The position numbers and the translations under genes are program-made. A stretch of DNA of 64,000 nucleotides from Kalaharituber pfeilii (Eukaryota > Ascomycota > Pezizomycetes > Pezizales > Pezizaceae), in NCBI GenBank assembly GCA_015179045.1, contig WHUZ01000082.1, positions 124,001-188,000 of the forward strand. The letters run 5' to 3'. How positions within the stretch are numbered: position 1 is the stretch's first letter; every line of letters starts with the position of its first letter. The notes below the pieces were generated by a model. It searched no databases. It worked only from the letters and a program-made list of their open reading frames with translations, and had not been told where the DNA came from. Below, piece by piece: positions 22,216 through 31,721 of the stretch.

Positions 22216-22700
22216 AGGAGGAGATAAAGAAGAGAGGGGAAAAGATTGGAGTAACTGGGATATGAGATGGGCGAAGGACTGTTGCGGGGCGCATACAGAG
22301 CATGGTTGAGGAAGGGCAGGGTGGGAGGCGGTTTTTGGCAGTGGGATGGGGGTGGGGGGAAGGCATGGGCACAGGGACCACTGTAACGGGATGGGGAAGC
22401 GAAGGGGACGAGAAAGGGCTTGGAGAGAGCAGCAAAACCACCTACACCTGCAGTGATAATGACAGTGTGGTGACGATGACGGAATGGTTAAAAGGCAAGC
22501 TTGGCATGGATAGCACGTGGAGATAAGGGCAGCACGTGAGGCGATATCGTATATATAGACTTTGTGTACTGTAGCACGTACAATAAACAACCTCTTCTCT
22601 TCTCTTCTTTTTCGCACCCACGCTTTCGCACTCGCACTCGCATTTGATCATACGTTCGTTCCGCCAGTTCTCACCGCTCCAGTCGATGCATCGAAAGGCA
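22216..22700. other. possible LTR-like or promoter sequence
   Basis: No ORF of note. The segment has a TATATATAG box (about 22551), an AATAAA signal (about 22582) and a CT-rich tract followed by repeated CTTTCGCACTCGCACTCGCA. This order is what a solo LTR or an isolated promoter would show, but no second copy was found in the window. Confidence 0.3.
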
Positions 22701-23056
22701 GTAGTGGATGCTATCTGTCTATCTTACAACAGACTCACAGGCGGCAATTAAAAAAAAAGGTAAAAGAAAAAATCACAGGCGGCAATAGCAGCAGAGAGGA
22801 AGGCGGGTAGGTGGGCTAGGGTGTGAGCGACGGACTTGAGCGTCGCTACCTTGTGCACTCCATGCCACAAACTGTTGAAATGGCCCCTGGACCGCTGACT
22901 ACATTGTGCCGAAACTCCGCACCACTGCAGCTGCTGCCGCACGCCAATGCGATGGCGGTGCCGATGGAAAAAAGTGCGGTATGACTTGGACGAGGACATC
23001 TGTGGCGGGTCGTTCGAGCAGGGCATCCTGGAGCAGAAGTTGTTGGTACTAGATGT

Positions 23057-23058
<2 letters not shown>

Positions 23059-23091
<33 letters not shown>

Positions 23092-23129
23092 CACGTTACC
23101 CCGCTTGCAGCTGTTCGCCATGGCAGGGC
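23059..23129 (-). mobile_element. minimal family B tail insertion
   Basis: 71 bp of poly-T plus the family B tail. Flanks ACTAGATGTG (23049-23058) and ACTGGATGTG (23130-23139) differ by one base. Confidence 0.85.
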
Positions 23130-23312
23130 ACTGGATGTGATGTAGAAACGTTGGTGCAGAGCTTTCCGGGGCTGAAGACGACGGCCATGGGAGGGACATC
23201 GAAGAGAGAACCGAATGCATCAAGTAGTAGTCTATATTGCATCAATTTGCATGATCGATATATGTGCAATTGAGCTAATCAAGACCTGAATGAAAAGTAG
23301 TAATATAGTATT

Positions 23313-23374
23313 ACCATAGCCCATAGGGCGGCACGCGATTAATGATATTAGAAAGAAAAAAAAAAAAAAAAAAA
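23313..23374 (+). mobile_element. minimal family A tail, truncated within the hairpin
   Basis: Starts ACCATAGCCCATAGGGCGGC and ends GCGATTAATGATAT then A-rich. The 5' half of the outer stem is missing, so truncation went into the hairpin itself. Confidence 0.8.
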
Positions 23375-23586
23375 TGCAGTGTCAGGAGAAGCAATCGAAG
23401 CTTTAAATCTCATGCTTGGCTTCGGGACGAAATTTCCGGGAAATGATAAGTACCTTTAGTCTAGACATGGGGGAGGGGGTAATAGATAATGCTTTGCAAA
23501 GGATCGCAAATTTCAATTCCTGCTGGTATGTGAGCGGAGAAGTTGTACACTTTATTTTCATAATTTATACAAACTAGGTAGAAATA

Positions 23587-24444
23587 CTAACTTTCACTTA
23601 AGGAGTTCTCTGTCCACTCCACTCCGAGATCCACCGCCTTCCATATCACTGCGCTGAATAGCATCCAAGTCCTCTCGGCAAAGCTTACCTTCGTTCTACG
23701 GTCCGGTTTAAGTGAGCTTGCTGGACTTCCGGGTCCATGGAGTCTCTTGAACTTCTCCTTGTCACATTTCCTGTCACTCCTTGTTGCATCCTCTTTTGCC
23801 GCCTTCATTCCTGCCTTCCTAGCCAGCTTTAGTTCGCGATCCCCCTCAGATGGCTCCTCGTTGCTTCGCCCAGTATTGTCTTCGAACATGGCAAAATCAT
23901 CGCTTCGTGCCTCATGTTCTTGTACTATGCGTTGGAATTCGAAGAGCAGGCGCTGTATTGTGCTTTCTACCTGATCTGTTGCGTGAACTTTTAAGACGAG
24001 TACTTTTGGAGGTTTCTCTTCTTCGTCTTCCTGAGTGCTATCATTGAGTGTGATCTCGCTGCAAATTCCTGTGGCGTAATCACATTTGATGCTGGTAGGG
24101 TCAATTGGCGCTGCTGGGTTTATCATAGCTGAAGTTATGCACGCCCCGGGCACCTCTTCCAGTACAACAATTACGGTGTTGTGAGCAGCACTGATGCCAA
24201 AGGCTATATTGGTGCCAGAATATGTATCAGGGACATAAATGGTCCCTATACCTGTCAATGGCGTTTCAGGAGTGCTGGTACTTGGAAGTAGAGCATGCGT
24301 AAACGTCGATGGTGCCTCGACTATAGCTGTACCCCCAAGTGTATATGTAGATATTGAAGTGACGGGAGTCATTGAAGTGGTAAATGTAGGAATAGGACAA
24401 GTTAGCATTGTGGGGAGGGATTGGAGGATCGTGCTGGCATTCAT
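23587..24444 (-). CDS. unknown protein, Ser/Thr-rich N-terminus
   Basis: 285 residues, a single frame. I do not recognise the family. The first 120 residues are rich in Thr, Ser, Pro and Ile; an acidic patch (DSTQEDEEEKPPK) lies near 150; then a charged, probably helical part (VESTIQRLLFEFQRIVQEHE) and a Lys/Arg-rich C-terminus. I took the first ATG (24444); six bases further upstream is only a GTG. A TATATATA box at about 24464-24472 fits transcription from this strand. It is divergent from the gene at 24970 across 525 bp, and both proteins combine Thr/Ser-rich and acidic parts, so they could be a pair. An isolated ORF in repeat-rich DNA remains possible. Confidence 0.6.
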   Translation of the reverse strand: MNASTILQSLPTMLTCPIPTFTTSMTPVTSISTYTLGGTAIVEAPSTFTHALLPSTSTPETPLTGIGTIYVPDTYSGTNIAFGISAAHNTVIVVLEEVPGACITSAMINPAAPIDPTSIKCDYATGICSEITLNDSTQEDEEEKPPKVLVLKVHATDQVESTIQRLLFEFQRIVQEHEARSDDFAMFEDNTGRSNEEPSEGDRELKLARKAGMKAAKEDATRSDRKCDKEKFKRLHGPGSPASSLKPDRRTKVSFAERTWMLFSAVIWKAVDLGVEWTENSLSES

Positions 24445-24969
24445 TTGCACTCTTCTTGCTTTATATATAGCTGGATCTTGTGAGTGTAAGTGTACGTGTA
24501 AATGCGCGCTTAGGCTTTGGGTAGCAGTGGTCTGTGAGTATATATGAAGTTGTTCAAGTGGATGCGTGAGGAAGCCACAGCTTTATGGAACTAGGAAACT
24601 GGGACTGTATAGATGGCTTAGATACGGTGGTTATATTCTAGTATTTGTAGCCAGCCATGAGCATGGTTGGTGTTCGACTGGCATCTTGGCCTTAGCAAGA
24701 TAGAGCATGTCGATAATAAAAGATATGGCCAAAAGTAAATACGAATTGGCCATGAAGTTATCTGAAATCAATTCCTGCTCGGATGATGATCGGCCAAACT
24801 TAACCATACACCATTGGCAGCATATTTTGTTTATATAGCAACATATAGTACCACTTTTTATCCAGCTGCTAAACACCCCTTACCTTACTTCATATCACGC
24901 CTGCGGTAGCCGCCCCTAATCTACACAGACTTACCCCTACTCCCCTGCAGCTCAGCGAACAAAGAAAAA
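24445..24969. promoter_or_regulatory. bidirectional promoter region
   Basis: Intergenic region between two divergent ORFs. A TATATATA box near 24464 serves the minus gene; TTTATATAGCAACATATAG near 24830 could serve the plus gene. The stretch just before 24970 is an A-rich leader (GAACAAAGAAAAAATG), a typical fungal start context. Confidence 0.4.
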
Positions 24970-25755
24970 ATGAACATAATTACAACCCTCAGGTTGCTAT
25001 CGACCACACTACCGATGCTCATTGTTTCTCTCACGACGAGCAACGATACGTTTTCAACATTCCATGGTGATTCTGACATACAGTCACCACCCACGTCGGT
25101 GGTACCATCAGTGCTGACACCGCCGTCGACTGATATTGCATGCATTGGGTATAGCACTATGACTCACACGCTAACAGCATCAGACGGACAGGCGTCACGT
25201 CAAACAACAAGCTCTAAATTGATATTGGAGCCCACATGGACATCAAGTCTCTTCTATAACGAATTAGCTGGTCCTACAGCCCCAATTTCACCAGAGCCAG
25301 AGGAAACATTTGAGGAAGTGTCAGAGGAAGAAATACTTCAGCTCGTAGAGTCCATTGAATTGGAACCAGAGTCACAACCACAGTTCGACCTCGACCTAGA
25401 ACCAGCATTAACCTCAAGTGCAGTACCCACGCCCGAATCGGAGTTCAAACACATAATTAGCATCTCACATCCTATCTCGTTCTCCACTTTCATTAGCAGC
25501 ACTGATCATGACAGATTCACTGCGGTTCCAACGTTGACGTCCATGCCTCAATCCACCATGACCGTCCACCACCCCCGCACCACCTACGCCCGTCAACGGC
25601 TCAGAATTGAGAAGCCCCCTTGCCCCAGGTACTATTGCAAGCACCTGTGGCGCAATATGCAAGTACCCTGCGATTGCAGCAACGTGTACGATCACAGCCC
25701 TTTCGTCATCACTGTGAAGGAACAAATCAAAAAAACAGGTCCTGAGAAAACTTAA
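24970..25755 (+). CDS. unknown protein, possible signal peptide
   Basis: 261 residues in one exon. The N-terminus (MNIITTLRLLSTTLPMLIVS) is hydrophobic and could be a signal peptide or anchor. The middle is rich in Ser, Thr and Pro with an acidic cluster (PEPEETFEEVSEEEILQLVE). The C-terminal part has four Cys (CPRYYCKHLW and VPCDCSN) that could bind metal or form disulfides. No family is recognised. The ATG has a good A-rich context. The GA-rich sequence to 25990 has no further gene. Confidence 0.6.
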   Translation: MNIITTLRLLSTTLPMLIVSLTTSNDTFSTFHGDSDIQSPPTSVVPSVLTPPSTDIACIGYSTMTHTLTASDGQASRQTTSSKLILEPTWTSSLFYNELAGPTAPISPEPEETFEEVSEEEILQLVESIELEPESQPQFDLDLEPALTSSAVPTPESEFKHIISISHPISFSTFISSTDHDRFTAVPTLTSMPQSTMTVHHPRTTYARQRLRIEKPPCPRYYCKHLWRNMQVPCDCSNVYDHSPFVITVKEQIKKTGPEKT

Positions 25756-25994
25756 AAAGGAACTTCGGACAGCATCGAGGAGGTTTGAGGCGACGAAGGC
25801 GGAGATGGTGAGGTATGGAGGCAATGAGGACGAAGGCGGGAATGCTTGTAAGTTGGAGGAGGTGAGATTGCTGCACAAGAGTAAAAAGTTGTTGGTGGTA
25901 GGGTGGGGGAGGGTGGAGGTGGAGATGAAATGGGTTTGTGTTGGAGCTGGAGATGATGAATAGGTGGCGATGGGATTTTGTGTAGGTATGCGTT

Positions 25995-26059
25995 TTTTAT
26001 TTGTTTGTGTATTTTTGTTCACATAACCCCGCATACAAGCAGCAAGCCTATGGCAGGGA
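25995..26059 (-). mobile_element. minimal family B/C tail insertion
   Basis: 65 bp flanked by AGGTATGCGTT (25984-25994 and 26060-26070). The T-run is interrupted by G and A, so the tail has decayed. Confidence 0.85.
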
Positions 26060-26149
26060 AGGTATGCGTTGTTGTCAGTCGCTTGGAGTGAGAGAATGTG
26101 TGGGTTCTTGGCTCCAGAGGTTTGTGCATTTTAGAATTGAACGCACCAG

Positions 26150-26432
26150 AATATTATATTATAATCCAGTATCTGCTGTTTCACATCCTTGAGATAGTGT
26201 TCCCTCTGCATTTGGAAATTGCCTTGCCCTAGTTGAGGGGCAAGGTATATTACAAGAAAGGATAAAGGCCCTTGGCCTAAGCCAGCAGATAAGAAAGGGT
26301 TAGTTACTTGGATTAGGCGAGTGGAACGGAGAACCCGAAAAGCACAACTAGACCTGGTTTTTGTCAGAGCTGGAGAGTGGTCGAAATTGGAGACAGCCTG
26401 GATAGGATGTTCAGACCACTGCATAATTAAAG
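26150..26432 (+). mobile_element. LINE endonuclease fragment
   Basis: One frame reads WIRRVERRTRKAQLDLVFVR, then AGEWSKLETAWIGCSDHCII. The SDHC motif with the upstream LDLVFVR block is the C-terminal part of the apurinic-type endonuclease of LINE ORF2. Stops in the upstream part show decay. Confidence 0.75.
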
Positions 26433-26433
26433 G

Positions 26434-26630
26434 CCACAGTGTCCCCAACGAGCCGGCCAGGCCAGGTCAATACGGCCTGGGCTCGCCTGGACCGTAAAGA
26501 TCTAGGCCGGCCATGAGGTCGGCCTGGGCCGGTCCAGGCCGCCTGAATGTTTCAGGCTGGCCCAGGCCATCAACAGCTTCGCCGGGGCCGCCCCAGGCGG
26601 TTTCAGACCTGGCCGGTTGGGAACACTGGC
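26434..26630. mobile_element. ~197-bp GGCC-rich MITE
   Basis: Ends CAGTGTCCCCAAC and, reversed, CAGTGTTCCCAAC, with GGCCAGG blocks inside each. The interior is a series of GGCCTGGGCC-type palindromes. It is inserted at or next to the LINE endonuclease relic. The ends recall hAT elements but no 8-bp duplication was found. Relatives: 6930-7090 and 58084-58250. Confidence 0.65.
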
Positions 26631-26639
26631 TCAGCATGC

Positions 26640-27570
26640 TTGAGAACAGTGGAGTGAGGTCTATACTAGTTACAGATTGGGATAGGTGGGATGAATATAT
26701 AGAAATGGGGTAATATCCCCTTAAAATTTTTTCTTTTTTTTTAATATCAATACCCGCGTGCTATACACACTCAAATCGCATCAACCTCAGCGCGCATCTA
26801 CAACCACAAATAATGCACAAATATCCTATTCATATTTATGTCTTCTGTACATGTCAATTCACCCTGGAAGATTGTATTGACATAAGAAGTGTATCTTTGG
26901 CCATTTCCTCTAAATCTGAGTTGGAGTCTGCATCTGAATCAAGAACCATGAGCATCACGATAGCTTTTACATCCCTCCTGAGCTCTTGCTGTATTACATC
27001 TCTTTGACTTAGATGGGCATATTGCATGTAAGTTGATATTGCTGATGTGTGGGGCGTAGTCTCATGCCACTGTGAGGCGTTTAGTCGTGGTAATTTATAT
27101 CTTACTTACTGATAAATTTCGCAGGGTTGAAAGAGGTACCTCACGGTTCGTGCCTGGCGTATTTTCTCTGATCACTTCTGGTAACCATTCTCAATCATTC
27201 AGTGACTTTACAGATACCCGCGGCTGAAATCCGGCTAGTCGGCAACTCACTCGAGAACCGCTGCACGCATGCAATATATTTTGCCAAGGCAACTGCACTT
27301 GCGCATATACTTCAATGTAGTTAGGTTCACAGATTGCCAAGTGCTTGGTAGGTGTTCTAGCTAGGCCCTGGGGCTTCCGTTGACCATTTGTAGGCAGCGG
27401 TGCGAGAATTGTTGCGCAGTCACGAAACCGTCATGAAATATGGCTGGATATTCCGCGACATAAGTGGTTCTTGTAAATTTTTTGTTTGGGGGGAGGAGGG
27501 TAATTATCGATGTATTTCAGGGTTTTCCTAGAGTGTTTTGCGGTAACTAATAATGTCTACAGACGATGCG
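26640..27570. other. no gene recognised; very short family A tail
   Basis: At about 26725-26760 a T-run is followed by AATATCAATACCCGCGTGC, the reverse of the last 19 nt of family A, perhaps the shortest copy in the window. The antisense of 26870-27000 reads as an acidic Asp/Ser stretch, but no gene can be built. Confidence 0.45.
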
Positions 27571-27853
27571 GCGTGTTTATCTTGGTTTGCCTGTGGGAAG
27601 GTTGAAAAGAAAAAGTGATCTTCCCCGCTTTGTACCATGAGATGCGTTAAGAAATCTGATAAATTGGGAGTCAAGTTCTATTCTTATCAGATCCTTTACA
27701 CCCTGGACGTCTTGCAGAGCGCGGAAACCATGCAACTCGCTGCCAGTGGCTAGGCCCGAGACTCTGCACATGGCTGTAACTACCAAACGCATGTTGTAGA
27801 CTTACTCTAAAGAGAATGTGGGAAAGAAAATCAAGTTATAAGTACGCGCATCA

Positions 27854-28180
27854 TCAGCACTTCATCAAGCATGCATCTGCAATGCCGGTGTCATCCGTTT
27901 GGTTTATGTATTCCGTACTGCAAGTGTTCCTAGCGGTTATTTTGCAGCATATGTTGAGGGGACTGGGTTCTGTAAGGTCGTTTAATCTGCAGACGAGCAA
28001 GTATAGAATCAGATAAACCAGCCGAAATTTTTTCTCGCAGTCAATTTCAATTTGCAACATGGTTGTTACTTCATGCCGCAACCAACGCTCTTGCATGCAA
28101 GGATAATTGTATTGACCATTTCTTGTGGACTCAAAATTATGATTGTGGTTGCGCGCGACCTTGAGTGTGAATGTAGGCAT
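27854..28180 (-). CDS. small ORF of unknown function
   Basis: 108 residues from an ATG, six Cys, a short hydrophobic stretch (LVYLILYLLVC) in the middle. No family recognised. It follows the ORF at 28211-28634 on the same strand by about 30 bp. There is no intron evidence and coding status is doubtful. Confidence 0.3.
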   Translation of the reverse strand: MPTFTLKVARNHNHNFESTRNGQYNYPCMQERWLRHEVTTMLQIEIDCEKKFRLVYLILYLLVCRLNDLTEPSPLNICCKITARNTCSTEYINQTDDTGIADACLMKC

Positions 28181-28210
28181 ATTCAGAACTCCTGTCGCGA
28201 TTAAAAGAAT

Positions 28211-28634
28211 TCAGGCGATTGTTACAGGAGGCATTGCCACTCCATAGTTCAATACATTCTTAGTGGCGATAAACTCAGTCCATACAGAATTGTCGATCAC
28301 TCTGCAGATTTTCTTTTTTTTTTTTTAACCCCGCTTGCAGCTGTTCGCCATGGCAGGGCATCACTCTGCAGATGCTTCTAGCGTTACACGTAGTTGAGCC
28401 CCTTCTCAAGCCCCATTTAGCGTTTATGGGCTGAAGCCTTGTGAAACGTTCGCAGTCATATTGTAGGGAGACCAAAAACGAACTCAACTGAGTCAGTTCA
28501 AAATTCATCAGATGCTTCATATCACCATTAGGAGAGGGTGCCGCACGAACCCCGAAATCTCTTTCATCAAAGGCTTGGTATGTCTTGGCATGCATATGCC
28601 CTTCAGTGGTCAGCACCCTTCCACCGATTGACAT
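28211..28634 (-). CDS. ORF of unknown function split by a family B tail
   Basis: Without the 64 bp that the insertion added (28309-28359 plus one copy of the duplication), the reading frame is open for 119 residues from the ATG at 28634 to the TGA at 28211, and the frame on both sides of the target site agrees. The product has no recognised domain. An acceptor-like CTTACAG just before the ATG means it could also be an exon of a longer gene. As it stands the insertion breaks the frame. Confidence 0.4.
28309..28359 (-). mobile_element. minimal family B tail insertion (51 bp)
   Basis: A T-run plus AACCCCGCTTGCAGCTGTTC and GCCATGGCAGGGC. Target duplication ATCACTCTGCAGA at 28296-28308 and 28360-28372. 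One of the shortest complete copies. Confidence 0.93.
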
Positions 28635-28739
28635 CTGTAAGTTGCAACGCACCTAAACTTTCACAAAGTGGGTCCTGCGACCGCTTTTCAGATTCCCAAT
28701 ACAGTACTCATTTCAGGGACTGAAGGCATCCACGTTCTG

Positions 28740-29116
28740 GCTGGAGCACTAGGTTCGTTTCTGGGCTTTGGCATGAATGGTGTTGGGCGGATATCCGACT
28801 TGGCTTAAATTTGGGATCTCAAGGATAAGAAGCATGCAGGTAGATATCAGATGGAGGAAATCGCTTGCTGGATGAACACACGAGTAGCTAGAGAATCAGA
28901 TTAGGGCGCAGCAACATGTGCTTGCAAATGGAATGTGACAACGAACAGTATGACTCTACTAGTACCCTTTGCACCATGCATGGAGTCATTGGAATTGAAT
29001 ACCTGTAGTTACTAGCACACCCCCTTGTTCCTGCAGATCGGACTTTCCTCGACAGCTAAGTATTGAAGATACTGCTTCCTAGAGCGGAAAAGAAATATTA
29101 ATCTTACTTTACCTTA
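28740..29116. other. intergenic, nothing recognised
   Basis: No gene, repeat or tail seen. Confidence 0.4.
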
Positions 29117-30317
29117 TACAGGCAACCCTGGCTATAAGGAAGGCCAAGAATCCGACCGGTTTTCTTCACACAAGCAAGTTTTCACTATAGCAAGGGGTCA
29201 CGTGCTGCCCCAAGTAGGCAGGGGGTGAGAAAAATGGTCAAATGCGGAAATTTTCAATGAATGATATTCAGATCTCAAGTGTAAATCTAGTTCCTTACCG
29301 GACTGCCAGCATCATGCCTCCTCAACGCCGCTTCGGACTTCCAGCTCGAGAGATATGTTGCGCTCGCTAGGAAGTGGGACAGCACCCACGAGAAATGACT
29401 TCAGAAGACTTCTCCAAATTATTTCCCAATCCCAATGGCATTAACTTCAATATCCATGATAATTGAAGCAGTCAGATACACTAAAAGTTTTTCTCTTTAT
29501 TGTATTGAGATGTGTTGAATTAGGCGGATTGTTGCAACGTCCGGGTAAAGAAATTCGGGTAATTATTAACCACGGTTCGAATTGTTTATGGCAGGTGTAG
29601 CAGGCAAAGTTCGATTACATAACGGAACTTTGCTGTTTAACTTCCCCGGGGATCCGAGAAAATTTTATTCTCAACACCAAGCTTATTTTATCACTTGAGA
29701 AAGCTAGTATCCCCTTCTCAAGACCCTTCTCAATTATCCGAGACTCTTATTCCTCTGAACTGTCCATGTGGGTGACCACGAACAGTTACTCCATTGAGCC
29801 AATCTTCATCATCCTCTGAAGCTTTGGATACCGTACTTGATTAAAAGAGCAAAAAAAAAAAATTCATTTGGCCCATTGATGTGTTAAGAATCAAGCAGAG
29901 CATCAGCCTGGGCAAAAAGGAAAGCTTTGGGAGAAGATAAGGTTCTCAGTAGAGATGCGGTGGAATGCAGAAAAATAGCCGCAAAAGAGTACGGTAGTCA
30001 AAGCATGTTTCTTGGTTAAAGTATCATTACTAATACTATTTCTGAAGTTAACCGAATAACTTTACTCGCAGCATTGCAAAATCCGCCTAATAAAAACCAC
30101 CACTCTACTAAGCCTATTACATAAAGCAGTCACTATAGCAAGTAGACTTTACCTGTTGCTGAATTAATTAGTCCTGAAAAGTTCTTTACTTTCATATAGT
30201 GCTTCTTTTCACTTTAGCCAAAGCCCTCTAGCTGCGTGCACAAACGATCTCATCTATTTCTTCACTATAGCCAGGATTTCACTATAAGGAGTTTTACTAT
30301 AGCCGGGGTCGCCTGTA
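29117..30317. mobile_element. Tc1/pogo-like non-autonomous element
   Basis: The left end TACAGGCAACCCTGGCTATA and the reversed right end TACAGGCGACCCCGGCTATA differ at two bases. TA stands at both edges. Further CACTATAG motifs lie just inside each end. The 1.2-kb interior has no intact ORF. It belongs with the group whose ends carry CTTGCTATA-type motifs. Confidence 0.8.
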
Positions 30318-31400
30318 CTTACATGTCTTGATCGATCTTACTCGTCTTGTATATTTGTTTCCATGAGGTAGACATTTCCGAAATATATGCTTGAATGGTT
30401 TAGTACACGTTAAAACTATATTTGCCATGATAATTTGAACGATAAAAAATAGGAAAAAAAAAGGAGTCCCGGTAAGATCTACCAGTACACTTTCATAGGT
30501 TTAGATATCTATTCTATTAATTTTGTCCCTGATGAGATGTTCCCTTATGACTGAATTAATAAAACCTCCAGACATACTGTAGAAATTATAGTCTGGTTGC
30601 AAAGAGATTACTGATTTCATCCTTATGTCAGAGACCGCTTGCTACTCTCATCGCGTTTCGGCAGAGGGTCTTGGCATGAGACTTGCCAAGGCTATTAGAT
30701 ACACTCAGCCGACAATTTCCGGGTTTTCTCCTACCCTTCGTTACAGCTCGCATCCTGCAGTGGGAACGAGGCGGTGCCTAAATTTCCTTTTTGGAAACTT
30801 TTGTTCATGACACCCGCAAGAAAGCGATAACTTGACCTATCTGTTTCCATAGCGACTCATCCTAATATTTTCAAACCCATGTCATCCCCGATATGCACTC
30901 ATGAGTCTTTTGCAGCCTAAGTCTTTCCAGATCCCTGTCCGAAACAAACGGAACGAAAATATCTCCTTGTGGCCTAGCGCGCAGGGTTTACCTTGTGTAA
31001 CTCTACGGTTGGATTTGGTTTATGATGCAAGAATGAGTCGAAATGATGGGTGAGTGAGATGCAGAGGTGATAAGCAGGGGCCCTGGCCTAGGGTGACACA
31101 TCTAAGCCCCCGAGCGCTGCGGCTGAACCGGAAGTTGCGGTTTGTGTCGTGCGAACGAAGTTATGAAGTGTACCGTGCGGAATTCCACATGATTAGCCCT
31201 GGCACGCCTTGCGGCAGTGCCCCCAGCAGAGACCCAATAGTAACCGTAACCCCGCAGGTTGAGCTTCGGTGAATGGGGGGGGGAGCATTGTACCTTCTGT
31301 CCTAAAGGTTTTGATTAAGCCAGATTGCAACCGTAAATTTCATCTTTTTTTTATGCGTTACATTTTGTCCGGTTTTAACCTTAGTCCACTTACCCCCCTC
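30318..31400. other. 5' flank of the bZIP gene, no gene recognised
   Basis: No credible coding region. Two short ATG frames, 31273-31305 (10 codons) and 31353-31415 (20 codons), lie upstream of the likely TATA box and would act as uORFs only if transcription starts further left. Confidence 0.4.
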
Positions 31401-31410
31401 CCCCAATCCT

Positions 31411-31417
31411 TATAAAT
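31411..31417 (+). promoter_or_regulatory. TATA box of the bZIP gene
   Basis: TATAAAT followed about 30 bp later by a pyrimidine-rich stretch (CATTGTTTCTCTCCCATC), the usual layout of a fungal core promoter. It gives a leader of about 280 nt before the ATG at 31722. Confidence 0.5.
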
Positions 31418-31510
31418 CGGCCCCAATCTGTCGCCCCTCATTGTTTCTCTCCCATCATCATCATTCATCCTTCCAACAACTCATCAAGAGTTACTCGAGC
31501 CAACTCATCT

Positions 31511-31517
31511 TGACTCA
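31511..31517 (+). promoter_or_regulatory. Gcn4/CpcA-type binding site TGACTCA
   Basis: An exact copy of the palindromic TGA(C/G)TCA site bound by Gcn4-type bZIP factors, in the leader of a gene for such a factor. Autoregulation through this site is known for fungal cpcA genes; here it is inferred. Confidence 0.5.
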
Positions 31518-31721
31518 ACTGTCAAGTTACCCCCCCATTAGCCTGGCCACGACAAAGCCGGCACACGCAATCCCCCCTCCCCCCCAGCAATCCTCTTTTT
31601 TTTCCCCTTTTCCCAAAGAATCCGGTCATCGCGCGACCGTAAGAAAGCCGCGCGAGTAGATCGGACCCTAATCGGTCGCTATTTCACTTAATCGTCCACG
31701 CACTTTTCTCAAAAATACAAA

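Noticed and set aside
22216..22640. Solo LTR
   Set aside because: A TATA box and AATAAA in order are suggestive, but no TG...CA ends, 5-bp duplication or second copy were found, so it is listed only as possible.
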